A stretch of 64,000 nucleotides of DNA from Bacillota bacterium. Lineage in GTDB: Bacteria; Bacillota; UBA4882; UBA8346. The stretch is from positions 122,587 to 186,586 of the forward strand of contig JAFABB010000039.1 in NCBI GenBank assembly GCA_023426245.1, in the 5' to 3' direction. Below are positions 42,979-51,923 of the stretch, piece after piece (the first letter of the stretch is position 1; each line of letters opens with the position of its first letter). Below the pieces are notes generated by a model. That model searched no databases, was not told the origin of the DNA, and saw only the letters and a list, made by a program, of their open reading frames with translations. The position numbers and the translations under genes were made by a program.

Positions 42979-45633
42979 ATGGAATATAATGGTTTACAAA
43001 GCGGAAATCTTGAACGGCTGGTAGTTGTCCCATACAGTGGTAGAGGAATCAAAGGTTATGATATTGATGAAATTGACGGGATCTTTTGCATATTTGATCG
43101 TAACTTTAGCGGCTGCGCCGTCATTACATTTTCAAAGCGAATCAATAAAGATATAAGCGGAAGGATAATAGTATCCGGCAAATTGATAGAAAAATATTAT
43201 ATCCTTGATGACCCTCGATTCAATGAGGGAATTCAACTAATTGGCGTTCCGGTGCGGGGAATTATGACCGAATATAATAAGGGATATCCTATTCATGTTG
43301 AAGGCTTTGTAGATATAGATGGAAACATAATGGATCCGCAGGATATCGTCATTAAAACCTTGCCAAAAAAACTTCCGGTGCCAGGCTATGAGGAACATGA
43401 AAAAGTCGCGTTCGAGGCGGCAAGAGAAGGTATTGTGCTGCTCAAGAATGAAAGGAATGTACTTCCGTTAAAAAAAGATCAAGTATTGAATATATTTGGA
43501 AAAGGCTTGTGGGAATTTCGAATCAGCACCGTTGGGGCGGGAAAAATCAATCCCCGGTATAGCGTGGGATTGATTGAGGCCATCGAGAATTACAGTGATT
43601 TTACTTTGAATCCCAAATTGAAATCATTATATGCGACTTACCTGAATGTAGTACCCACAGAGGAGATTATTGAGGATGCTTTTCAACAGTCGGATATTGC
43701 CATTATTACGATTACCAGAAGTTCAGGCGAGAATTCCGATAATGGTCCCGTGAAAGGCGAATACTATCTGGCCGATGAAGAAGAATCCATAATTAGAGCG
43801 GTGGCGGGAAAGTTTGAGAAAACCGTTGCCATCATCAATTCAGGATATCCCATGGATGTAGCATGGCTGGAAAAATACCAAATTAAAGCGGCTATTTGGT
43901 GTGGATTTGCCGGGATGTTCGGTGGCCAGGCATTGATTGAAATTTTGGACGGAAGAGTCAATCCCTCTGCTAAATTACCGGACACCTGGAGTATGGATTA
44001 TGCTGATATTCCAGCCAGTCAAAATTTCTATCATTCCGTAAATGGAAATCCTGTTCTTGATGGTGATGCACCTTACTTCATTGATACTTATTATGAAGAA
44101 GGTATTTATGTGGGATACCGTTATTTTGAAACTTTCGCTAAAAGAGTGGCGTATCCTTTTGGTCATGGACTCAGCTATACTACCTTTGATATCAGGGTTA
44201 CCGATTTTGAGAATTCCGAAACGAAACTTGAATTGACCGTGATGGTGAAGAACACTGGAGCTGTTAAAGGTAAAGAAGTCGTCCAGGTTTATGCGGAAGA
44301 GCCGGATGGAAAGTTGGAAAAATTTTCTAGAAAACTGGTGGCATTTGCAAAGTCCAAACAATTAAATCCCGGTGAAAAGCAAATTCTTACTTTGGAAATC
44401 GAGCAAAAACGGTTTACATCATACGATGAGGATTCGGCTGCCTGGATTATGGAAAAGGGTATTTATAACATTTGGGTTGGCAACTCGGTGCAAAATTTGA
44501 TGAAGGCCGGCAGTTTTGAGTCGAGCCGTGATAAAACCCTTCGGAAAGTAGCCAATCGCATGCGTCCTCCGGTTGCAGTCCATACTTTGTCCAAAAAAGA
44601 TCCGCAGGGAACTTATCCAACCGGTTCGCATTCCGGGATAAAACCGGGAGTGGATTGCCTGGAGCTGAAAGCAAATCGTTCTCGAGACGTAGAGCGTAAT
44701 CCGGTTCAAGCGGAAGTACCTGATCATATTATAAAATATACTGAGGTCATTAAAAATCCAGAATTGTTGGGGAGCTTCATAAAACAGTTGTCCGTCGAAG
44801 AGTTGGCCCGGTTATCCGTTTGCGCCAGCCACGGTTGGGGAATACATGGCAACGGGGAAGCCGGACGGGTCTTTCTAATAGATAAATACGATATGAAAGA
44901 TTTTGTAGTTGCCGATGGTAACAGCGGTTTAAAATTGAATAAGCCCAATATCGGAATGCCTTCCAGTGCCACAGTTTGTGCCTCGTTTGATTCCGACTTG
45001 GCGTATGAAATTGGAAGGGTTATTGCCGAGGAAGCGAAGGAAAATGGGTTATTGATGATATTAGCTCCGGGAATGAATATTCACCGTAATCCCCTGAACG
45101 GCCGGCATCCTGAGTATTTTTCCGAAGATCCTTATCTAGCGGGAATTATGGCCGGCCATCAAAGCAAAGGTTTGGAGGAAAATGGCGTTTCGAGTTGTTT
45201 GAAACATACCGTGGCCAATAACTGTGAAGCGGCACGTAAACGGAATCACAGTTTGATGACTGAACGTACCCTGCGGGAAATTTATTTAAAAGCTTTTGAA
45301 GTAGCCATGGAGGTTCACCAGCCTGATGCCATCATGACGGGGTATAATGCGACCAACGGGGTATTTATGGCTGAAGATGCAGAGATGATCCAAGGCGTAT
45401 TTCGCGGGGAGTTCGGCTTTGAAGGTTATGTGATGACGGATTGGAATTCCTACGAAACTGCAGATGTGGCGGCGGCGGTGCAGGCGGGCAACTGCTGGAT
45501 GACCCCCGGTAGTACGGATGAAACTTACGTAACTCCAATCATCGAAGGGGTAAAGAATGGCACTATCGCTAAAGAGCGCCTGGAGAAAAATGTATTTTAT
45601 CTACTGCGGATCATACTAAAACGCACGCGGTAA
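42979..45633 (+). CDS. Glycoside hydrolase family 3 protein with swapped domain order
   Basis: The 884-residue protein starts with ~130 unassigned residues. The GH3 C-terminal alpha/beta domain comes next (AREGIVLLKNERNVLPL), then a fibronectin III-like domain (~400-490). The GH3 catalytic barrel comes last, with FVVADGNSGLKL, LKHTVANNCEAARKRNHS and nucleophile D821 (GYVMTDWNSYE). In most GH3 enzymes the barrel comes first; the reversed order is known from rumen beta-glucosidases such as those of Ruminococcus albus and Butyrivibrio. It probably removes beta-linked glucose or xylose in the cytoplasm. GAAGGAGG precedes the ATG. Confidence 0.9.
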   Translation: MEYNGLQSGNLERLVVVPYSGRGIKGYDIDEIDGIFCIFDRNFSGCAVITFSKRINKDISGRIIVSGKLIEKYYILDDPRFNEGIQLIGVPVRGIMTEYNKGYPIHVEGFVDIDGNIMDPQDIVIKTLPKKLPVPGYEEHEKVAFEAAREGIVLLKNERNVLPLKKDQVLNIFGKGLWEFRISTVGAGKINPRYSVGLIEAIENYSDFTLNPKLKSLYATYLNVVPTEEIIEDAFQQSDIAIITITRSSGENSDNGPVKGEYYLADEEESIIRAVAGKFEKTVAIINSGYPMDVAWLEKYQIKAAIWCGFAGMFGGQALIEILDGRVNPSAKLPDTWSMDYADIPASQNFYHSVNGNPVLDGDAPYFIDTYYEEGIYVGYRYFETFAKRVAYPFGHGLSYTTFDIRVTDFENSETKLELTVMVKNTGAVKGKEVVQVYAEEPDGKLEKFSRKLVAFAKSKQLNPGEKQILTLEIEQKRFTSYDEDSAAWIMEKGIYNIWVGNSVQNLMKAGSFESSRDKTLRKVANRMRPPVAVHTLSKKDPQGTYPTGSHSGIKPGVDCLELKANRSRDVERNPVQAEVPDHIIKYTEVIKNPELLGSFIKQLSVEELARLSVCASHGWGIHGNGEAGRVFLIDKYDMKDFVVADGNSGLKLNKPNIGMPSSATVCASFDSDLAYEIGRVIAEEAKENGLLMILAPGMNIHRNPLNGRHPEYFSEDPYLAGIMAGHQSKGLEENGVSSCLKHTVANNCEAARKRNHSLMTERTLREIYLKAFEVAMEVHQPDAIMTGYNATNGVFMAEDAEMIQGVFRGEFGFEGYVMTDWNSYETADVAAAVQAGNCWMTPGSTDETYVTPIIEGVKNGTIAKERLEKNVFYLLRIILKRTR

Positions 45634-45715
45634 AGGGGCTGAATTTTGAATATTGCTGAATACAAGATATTGAACGGAGTGATTAGCTTCGGATAGATAA
45701 ATAATCCGATATTGT

Positions 45716-45750
45716 AAAAGCCCTGACCTTTTGGATGGTGAGGGCTTTTA
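45716..45750 (+). terminator. Terminator after the GH3 gene
   Basis: AAAAGCCCT at 45716-45724 and AGGGCTTTT at 45741-45749 form a 9-bp stem, with a T-rich end. Confidence 0.85.
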
Positions 45751-45762
45751 GTTTGCCAAGAA

Positions 45763-45810
45763 ACTATAAAAAATGACCGGGTAAAATCTAAAGAATCCCC
45801 TTTTTTTAGC
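45763..45810 (+). promoter_or_regulatory. Recurring module, degenerate copy 3a
   Basis: AAAAAATGACCGGGTAAAA is followed by TCTAAAGAATCCCC and TTTTTT at the -35 position, with the same 32-base spacing. No -10 box follows, so only the operator part appears intact. A second copy lies ~115 bases downstream. Confidence 0.6.
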
Positions 45811-45878
45811 TATGGAGCGAACCCGATGGATTAGGGTTCAACGAGGTCAAACTATTGATGAAAGCAGGCAAGATAAAA

Positions 45879-45946
45879 AACTTAAAAATGACATAGGACT
45901 ATCTTAAAAAAACCATCTTGTGATGGTAGATGATTTTAGTCATAAT
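45879..45946 (+). promoter_or_regulatory. Recurring operator-promoter module, copy 3b (secreted protein gene)
   Basis: ACTTAAAAATGACATAGG is followed by ATCTTAAAAAAACCA. TCTTGT lies at the -35 position (45916-45921) and CATAAT at 45941-45946 after 19 nt. AAAAATG at 45884 is 32 bases before the -35 box. The GCCC block is degenerate. The gene starts at 46318, leaving a long ~370-base leader. Confidence 0.65.
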
Positions 45947-46317
45947 TAATTTACAATGATTTCATAAAAATTTTATATTTATTTTATAAGCCACTGGGTA
46001 TTTACAACTAAAAGACCGGAAATTGTATCCCTCGGGCTGGTTTTCTACTTCACCACGAGATTTTTCTATACACGAAGAGTACTTTCCTCAAGTTTGATAC
46101 CAACAGATACGCTTTTATTTTATGGCGTATCCAGTTTTCCCCTTTCGCTCAATAGTCATCAATTCAAACATTACTTTGCATCGCCTCTTCACAAAGAAGG
46201 GTGTACCAAGTATTTACTTCCAAGGGATATTTGTGAAGGGAGTTTTTAGAAAGGAGGTTGAGCTTTGCTCTATATCCCATAGTTACAAATCAAAATGATT
46301 ACATTGGAGGGTGTATG

Positions 46318-47985
46318 ATGAAGAAAATATTAAAATCAACACTGATTATGGTTTGCGTTTTATTGTCTTGGGTAAATGTATATGCTACAGCGGCAAATAA
46401 TGCTTGTGATGGAATTGGAAAGGTGCAGGTTAGTACTATCCCGTTGCCAAGTGAAGTAATCATGCGCTCAGGTTCTTGGCATTCCGCTACTTACACCTAC
46501 TCAGGGAAGGTACTGATTGCGTATAAGACAACCAGTGATATGGATACTTCCCACTATGTCAACTTGGCTATCATCAATGATGATGGTACAGGCTTTAAGA
46601 AGATATTTTCCGGAGTAATACAGCAAAATCCATTATCAAACGGCGGCTATAGGTTTATGCCATTCGAGGACAAGAAAAGAATATTACTTGGAGATTATGT
46701 GCTTGAATGCTCACCCAATATTGACGACTGTGAAAGTACCAAACTTGTCCCGGTGGTATTTCCGGAGATCATTGATGCCGATCCGATGACAATGTGCCAT
46801 TGGTCCGAAGTAATCATTGCACCGGATAATAAGCATATGGCCTGGACATTACTGCGTAAGAATTTTACAGCGGCTGCACTTGTAGGTACCCTTACACGTT
46901 ATACGGATCAATATGTGATCGAAAATGCCCAGATCATTAGCGTACTCCATGGCTTTGAAAATGACCCTGCCAATCCTTGCTATCTTATACCCAGTTCCTT
47001 GCGTGGAGGGGAGGTTAAACAGTTTGTAAAGGGCGGCAATGCGATATCTGTTGTAGGAGCAATGAAATACGCCACAACCGACTCCATGGTGCAGGATCTG
47101 AATTCTACAAACCTTACGCAAATCACATATACTCCCGGATATGATGAAACAACCATTTTCTCACCGGATGAATGTCTGGGGATCACCATGAGCACCAGGT
47201 TTTCATCCAATACAGATCCGCAAATTTTCGGAATCATGCCCAGACCTTATGCTGTCAATACTGGTGTATGTTCGGCTGAGTATTTGTATACCTATTCAGT
47301 AACTGGTGTACGCACTTCCCGGGTGGGTAACATCGGTCCGGCATTGATAAATATTAATTTTTCCAAGAGTCAAGCTGGATATAAAGGAATCAATCTTAAT
47401 ACGGATCCGAATTGGGTATTCTATTCACCCATGTCCTGGAATCCGGACGGAAAACGGGCAATGTGGCTGGAAGGTTATAGAGGCACTGGTACACCATTGC
47501 GCTTACAGAAAGTGACGTTGCTTGATTATTGTCCCAAAAGACCTGTACCGATTGTAACAACTCCCGACAATATTTCGTACAGTATAAAAGACTTATCGTT
47601 ATTAAGTACTATGACTAAAAATGTACAAGGGATAGTTACAGGAAAAAGATCCGGATCTATTAACTATATTTCTAGTGAAGTAAATCCTTACGTAGGGACA
47701 ACTGAAGCCCAATATGTAAACTTTAGCGATGACGGTGTAAATTTTTATAACGGATATGAGAAGATCAATTATGTCTTCTATAGTGAAACCCGTTATGAAG
47801 CGAACCTTAAATTGACCGGGATTATTCCGGGCGAAATGAATTTCAGGGCAACGTTTGGACCCATTGGTACAGCTCCGGAAGCTAAGCTGATATTTGACAC
47901 CGATCCTGCAGACGGCAAGCCAAAAAGTTACGGATATGTCAAATATAACGGTGTCACACTAAATGTAAGCGATCTTATCCCGTAA
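46318..47985 (+). CDS. Secreted protein with TolB/PD40-like propeller repeats
   Basis: Two adjacent ATGs (46315, 46318) follow GGAGGG; the longer frame from 46258 lacks a site. The ~555-residue protein has a signal peptide (MKKILKSTLIMVCVLLSWV, cleavage after YATA). Repeats with Asp-rich turns follow, such as LAIINDDGTGFKKIF, VIIAPDNKHMAWTLL, TIFSPDECLGITMS and MSWNPDGKRAMWLEG, the rhythm of TolB/PD40-type propellers. A final ~130-residue beta domain follows. No catalytic motif is recognised. Its promoter module and position imply a part in handling the extracellular polysaccharide, perhaps as a binding protein or lyase-like enzyme. Confidence 0.75.
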   Translation: MKKILKSTLIMVCVLLSWVNVYATAANNACDGIGKVQVSTIPLPSEVIMRSGSWHSATYTYSGKVLIAYKTTSDMDTSHYVNLAIINDDGTGFKKIFSGVIQQNPLSNGGYRFMPFEDKKRILLGDYVLECSPNIDDCESTKLVPVVFPEIIDADPMTMCHWSEVIIAPDNKHMAWTLLRKNFTAAALVGTLTRYTDQYVIENAQIISVLHGFENDPANPCYLIPSSLRGGEVKQFVKGGNAISVVGAMKYATTDSMVQDLNSTNLTQITYTPGYDETTIFSPDECLGITMSTRFSSNTDPQIFGIMPRPYAVNTGVCSAEYLYTYSVTGVRTSRVGNIGPALININFSKSQAGYKGINLNTDPNWVFYSPMSWNPDGKRAMWLEGYRGTGTPLRLQKVTLLDYCPKRPVPIVTTPDNISYSIKDLSLLSTMTKNVQGIVTGKRSGSINYISSEVNPYVGTTEAQYVNFSDDGVNFYNGYEKINYVFYSETRYEANLKLTGIIPGEMNFRATFGPIGTAPEAKLIFDTDPADGKPKSYGYVKYNGVTLNVSDLIP

Positions 47986-48020
47986 TAGACAAATTTATTT
48001 ATTATATATGGATGGACATT

Positions 48021-48068
48021 AACTGCTGGAATGAGTGTAAATTTCACGAATTTCCGGCAGTTTTTTAT
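48021..48068 (+). terminator. Terminator after the secreted propeller gene
   Basis: AACTGCTGGAA and TTCCGGCAGTT pair over 11 bases with one wobble, followed by a run of T. Confidence 0.88.
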
Positions 48069-48146
48069 TATTTTGGTTGCCGCAAGTGATTGGTGGGCTT
48101 TTCCAGATGCAAACGGCAGGTTTAAGAAAGAACGGACAACCGTAAA

Positions 48147-48213
48147 AACTTAAAAATGACATGGTAGGATCTAAAATCAGCCCTTTGTTTTTTTATCTGC
48201 CTTCAGTGATAAT
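48147..48213 (+). promoter_or_regulatory. Recurring operator-promoter module, copy 4 (LplBC-type importer operon)
   Basis: AACTTAAAAATGACATGG is followed by TAGGATCTAAAATCAGCCC. TTTGTT lies at 48184-48189 and GATAAT at 48208-48213, with an 18-nt spacer. AAAAATG at 48152 is 32 bases before the -35 box. This is the best-preserved copy; the permease gene starts at 48273. Confidence 0.82.
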
Positions 48214-48272
48214 GATGATATTAATGAAACTGAAACAAATACTTAAAATAGTTTTTTTCAAGGAGCTACGAT

Positions 48273-49241
48273 ATGTCTAATAACACGATGTCTTTAAGGA
48301 ATTATGGACCAAGGGGAGAAATCATTTCATTGCATCATGAGTCAAAATTTTCACATCATATCAAGAAATATTGGCCTTATTATGTTATGGTAATCCCGGG
48401 GGTCCTCTATTTTGTTGTGTTTCGGTACATCCCCTTAATAGGTACGGTGATTGCTTTTAAGGATTATTCCATTTTTCAAGGTTTTTTTGCCAGTCCATGG
48501 GTTGGATTGAAAAATTTTGAAACTTTATTCCACTATCCGGATTTTTGGAGAGTTTTCAGAAACACGTTGATATTAGGATTATTAAGAACTTTGTTCTTAT
48601 TCCCGATCCCCATTATTCTAGCTTTAATGATGAATGAAATCAGAAGCAGATTTTTGAAAAAGTCAATCCAGACTACTGTGTATATACCGTATTTCTTGTC
48701 ATGGGTAATCATTGCCGGGCTCGTCTTTGACTTACTAGGAATGGGCGGCTTATTTAACAATATCAGAGCCCTATTTGGCCTGCAGCCGATCTTGGTGATG
48801 CAGGAATCGGCTTACTTCAGAACCGTTTATGTTCTTTCATCCATTTGGAAAGAGGTAGGATGGGGTACTGTAATATACTTGGCGGCAATGAGCGGAATTG
48901 ATCCGGCGCTATATGAATCGGCCATGATTGATGGCGCATCAAGGGTAAAACAAATTAAGCACATTACATTTCCATTAATGATTCCTACGATTTTGACCCT
49001 GCTGCTGCTGAATATAGGAAGTTTTCTGGATCTTGGTTTTGAACAAGTCTATAATTTGCAAACCCCTATGACCTGGAGTACCAGCGATATCTTTGACACT
49101 TTCGTTTTCCGGGTAGGCATCCAACAGGCGCAATACAGTTTTACAACCGCTGTCGGGCTATTTCAATCTGTCATTGGATTTGCACTGGTATTCTCATTTA
49201 ACAAACTTGCCAATAAATTTTCGGATGGGGGTCTGTGGTAG
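48273..49241 (+). CDS. Sugar ABC transporter permease, LplB type
   Basis: The 322-residue protein has a long polar N-terminus, then six membrane helices. The LplB-type start is YVMVIPGVLYFVVFRYIPL and the EAA loop is YESAMIDGASRVKQIKHITF. AAGGAG precedes the ATG. LplB/LplC permeases work with a large LplA-type binding protein (encoded at 50230) to import oligosaccharides such as rhamnogalacturonan fragments in Bacillus and Paenibacillus relatives. As with the other importer, no ATPase gene is adjacent. Confidence 0.93.
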   Translation: MSNNTMSLRNYGPRGEIISLHHESKFSHHIKKYWPYYVMVIPGVLYFVVFRYIPLIGTVIAFKDYSIFQGFFASPWVGLKNFETLFHYPDFWRVFRNTLILGLLRTLFLFPIPIILALMMNEIRSRFLKKSIQTTVYIPYFLSWVIIAGLVFDLLGMGGLFNNIRALFGLQPILVMQESAYFRTVYVLSSIWKEVGWGTVIYLAAMSGIDPALYESAMIDGASRVKQIKHITFPLMIPTILTLLLLNIGSFLDLGFEQVYNLQTPMTWSTSDIFDTFVFRVGIQQAQYSFTTAVGLFQSVIGFALVFSFNKLANKFSDGGLW

Positions 49242-49243
49242 TC

Positions 49244-50110
49244 ATGAGAGAATCTTTCGGCGACAGAATATTTCAATGTTTTAATACATTTATCTTGTGT
49301 GTGATAGCACTTATTGCATTGATTCCGCTTATCTGTGTGGTGGCAATGTCTTTCAGTTCGAAGGCGGCGGTTGATATGAACCTGGTCTCCTTATGGCCGG
49401 TACAATTTACTTTGGCCTCATGGAAATATATTCTGAAGGATGCCGGTTTGTGGTGGTCTTATGAAATTACCCTGATTTCTACTTTAACCGGTACTTTTTT
49501 GGCTCTGCTGGTAACCGCGCTGATGGCTTATCCGCTTTCAAAAAAACAATTCAAATTCGGTAAATACATTATGCTGGGAGTCATTATTACCATGATTTTT
49601 AAGGCCCCCATTGTACCCTACTTCTTGACCATGAGAAATATCGGACTCTTCAATAACCCGCTGGTTCTGATATTGCCGCATATTTTAAGCGCTTACAATC
49701 TGGCAATCATGCGGACTTTTTTTCAACAATTTCCGGCTGAGCTTGAGGAAGCGGCAATGATTGAAGGGTGTGGACATTTCCGGTTGCTTTTTAAAATTGT
49801 GCTTCCTTCATCCAAAGCTGTATTGGCGACATTGGGTTTGTTTTATGCTGTTGGCATATGGAATCAGTTTCAGACTCCGTTGATGTTTCTTTCGGATATG
49901 AATCTTTTCCCTCTGCAAATGAAAATCCGCCAGATGGTCAATGATAGTAGCGAATTGGCAACCATTGCAACGACGGCCGGTGTTAATTACAGTGAACGGA
50001 CATTGCGATCGGCTGCGGTTATCTTCGCCATTTTCTCCATCGTTGCGGTCTATCCGTACCTTCAAAAGTATTTTGTAAAAGGAGCGATGCTGGGATCGAT
50101 TAAAGGGTAA
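49244..50110 (+). CDS. Sugar ABC transporter permease, LplC type
   Basis: The ATG at 49244 is two bases after the preceding stop; a GTG at 49235 overlaps it. The 288-residue protein has six helices. Its EAA loop reads EEAAMIEGCGHFRLLFKIVL, and it ends QKYFVKGAMLGSIKG, the LplC/YtcP hallmark. It pairs with the LplB-type subunit to form the membrane channel of the importer. Confidence 0.93.
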   Translation: MRESFGDRIFQCFNTFILCVIALIALIPLICVVAMSFSSKAAVDMNLVSLWPVQFTLASWKYILKDAGLWWSYEITLISTLTGTFLALLVTALMAYPLSKKQFKFGKYIMLGVIITMIFKAPIVPYFLTMRNIGLFNNPLVLILPHILSAYNLAIMRTFFQQFPAELEEAAMIEGCGHFRLLFKIVLPSSKAVLATLGLFYAVGIWNQFQTPLMFLSDMNLFPLQMKIRQMVNDSSELATIATTAGVNYSERTLRSAAVIFAIFSIVAVYPYLQKYFVKGAMLGSIKG

Positions 50111-50229
50111 TCTCACTTATTCCATAAGTGGACTTATTCCAGTACTTTATCGCTAGAGATAGGAGGTGAAACGACTACAATTAAACGAATTGCTGTATAT
50201 TGAGGTTAATTTTAAAAAGGGAGGAAAAA

Positions 50230-51768
50230 ATGCTGTTAAAAAGACTTATAGTACTATCGATTGTATGTTTTGTGATGGTCTCAGCTTCGGTGGGCTACGG
50301 TAAGGAAAAAAAGATCAATGAAGCCCCGGACATTGAAGTATGGGATGTTAACGTTGGTTACAAACCAATTGAAAAAGGGAGCCCGCTTTATAATTTTTAC
50401 AAGCAGAAATGGGGCGTAGGGATTGTTATGCCTTATGTTGAATGGAACGGAGGTGTTACTTATCTGCAGCAGTTAAATCTGAAAATTGCCGCCGGTGAAA
50501 TGCCCGATGTATTTATTCCATTTAACGGCTGCGAAGGCGAGCTCATTAAAAATGGGGCCGTACTCGATTTAACCGATTTGTTGCCGAAGAAGGCCCCAAA
50601 TGTGTGGAAGCTGGTGCCGAAAGAAGTATGGGATATAGTGAGATCCTATGATCCATCCGGAAAGGGCCGAATATATGGGTTGCCTGGTACGTGTGACTAT
50701 GAAATGTACGGTGGTTTGATCCGTAAGGATTGGCTGGATAAACTGAAACTTCCCATGCCGAAGACCCAGGCTGGATTTGTAGAAGTCCTGAAGGCCTTCA
50801 GAGATCGGGATCCCAATGGAAACGGAATCAAGGATGAAATTCCCACCGGTGGACGGGCGTATATTACGTGGATGGATCACCTCTTTGCCATGTACGGTAT
50901 TGCAATTCAGGAAGGACGGCCTCTCTGGGATATTTATAATGGAAAGCTGACATATTCGGCAGTGACACCCAATATGCGGGACTGCCTTGAATGGATCAGC
51001 AAACTGTATGATCAAGGCCTTATCGATAAGGAATCTCTCCTTAATGACAAATCAAAATGGGATGGCAAGGTCAATGGCAACCGGGTCGGTGTCTTCTATC
51101 GGATTTTGCAAGAAATGTATATGTACCCCGAGGATATGTACAAGAGCACTGGAGTCAAAGCAAGGTGGGAAGTACTTCCTCCTATCAGCGCCCCGGGATA
51201 TAAGGGCTTTTATACCAAGCTCCAACTAAAATCGTTTGGACCTTTGGTAAAGAAACAAAATGATCAGAAAAAGATCGATCAATGCATAAAATATTTAAAT
51301 GCAATAGCCAACCAGAAACTTTGGTATGATTGTTATCTTGGAGTCAAGGGTATGCACTATGTGGAAAAGGATGGCAAGAAGATAAGGTTGCCTCAAGATA
51401 AGGCCACTCAGCAAGTTCTGATTGAACCTTACAATGCGTTTCAGTCCCTTGACTTTTACAATCAACTTTTACAAAAAGTTGCCGCGGATGCTCCAGACCG
51501 TAAATGGGCTATCGACCAAGCAATCAAAACCTTGAACGATGTTCAAAAGTATGCAAAACCCATAGCCGGTGATGGCCTTCCTACAAACGTTTATTCCGGC
51601 TATCCTGATATTATGAACAGAACATTATATATTGAATATGCTTCCAAGATTATTACCGGAGAATATCCCATCAGTAAGTTTGATGAATTCGTCCAAAAAT
51701 GGAATCAATCCGGTGGAGAAGAAGTGACCAAGAGAGCAAGAGAGTGGTATGTAAAAGTTAAGAAGTAA
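50230..51768 (+). CDS. LplA-type extracellular oligosaccharide-binding protein
   Basis: The start at 50230 follows AAGGGAGG. The 512-residue protein has a signal peptide (MLLKRLIVLSIVCFVMVSAS, no lipobox Cys seen). The mature chain is of LplA type, with LNLKIAAGEMPDVFIPFNG, a calcium-like loop FRDRDPNGNGIKDEIPTGG, and GLIRKDWLDKLKLPMPKT. Such binding proteins take up sizeable oligosaccharides. Lack of a lipobox fits a freely diffusing periplasmic protein, consistent with a diderm cell. It completes the LplBC importer operon. Confidence 0.92.
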   Translation: MLLKRLIVLSIVCFVMVSASVGYGKEKKINEAPDIEVWDVNVGYKPIEKGSPLYNFYKQKWGVGIVMPYVEWNGGVTYLQQLNLKIAAGEMPDVFIPFNGCEGELIKNGAVLDLTDLLPKKAPNVWKLVPKEVWDIVRSYDPSGKGRIYGLPGTCDYEMYGGLIRKDWLDKLKLPMPKTQAGFVEVLKAFRDRDPNGNGIKDEIPTGGRAYITWMDHLFAMYGIAIQEGRPLWDIYNGKLTYSAVTPNMRDCLEWISKLYDQGLIDKESLLNDKSKWDGKVNGNRVGVFYRILQEMYMYPEDMYKSTGVKARWEVLPPISAPGYKGFYTKLQLKSFGPLVKKQNDQKKIDQCIKYLNAIANQKLWYDCYLGVKGMHYVEKDGKKIRLPQDKATQQVLIEPYNAFQSLDFYNQLLQKVAADAPDRKWAIDQAIKTLNDVQKYAKPIAGDGLPTNVYSGYPDIMNRTLYIEYASKIITGEYPISKFDEFVQKWNQSGGEEVTKRAREWYVKVKK

Positions 51769-51803
51769 TACGCGCGCTGTAATAGCCTATATATTATAAC
51801 ATG

Positions 51804-51849
51804 AGAAGCAGAAAAGACTGCTGGATTCGGCAATCTTCTCTGCTTCTTT
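51804..51849 (+). terminator. Terminator after the LplA-type gene
   Basis: AGAAGCAGA at 51804-51812 and TCTGCTTCT at 51839-51847 form a perfect 9-bp stem, followed by short T tracts. Confidence 0.78.
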
Positions 51850-51923
51850 AAGGAGCAATACTTTAGGAGTGGTTTAAGAATGCCAAAACCAAGGACCCCA
51901 AAAATTAAATGACTTGAGGAAAG

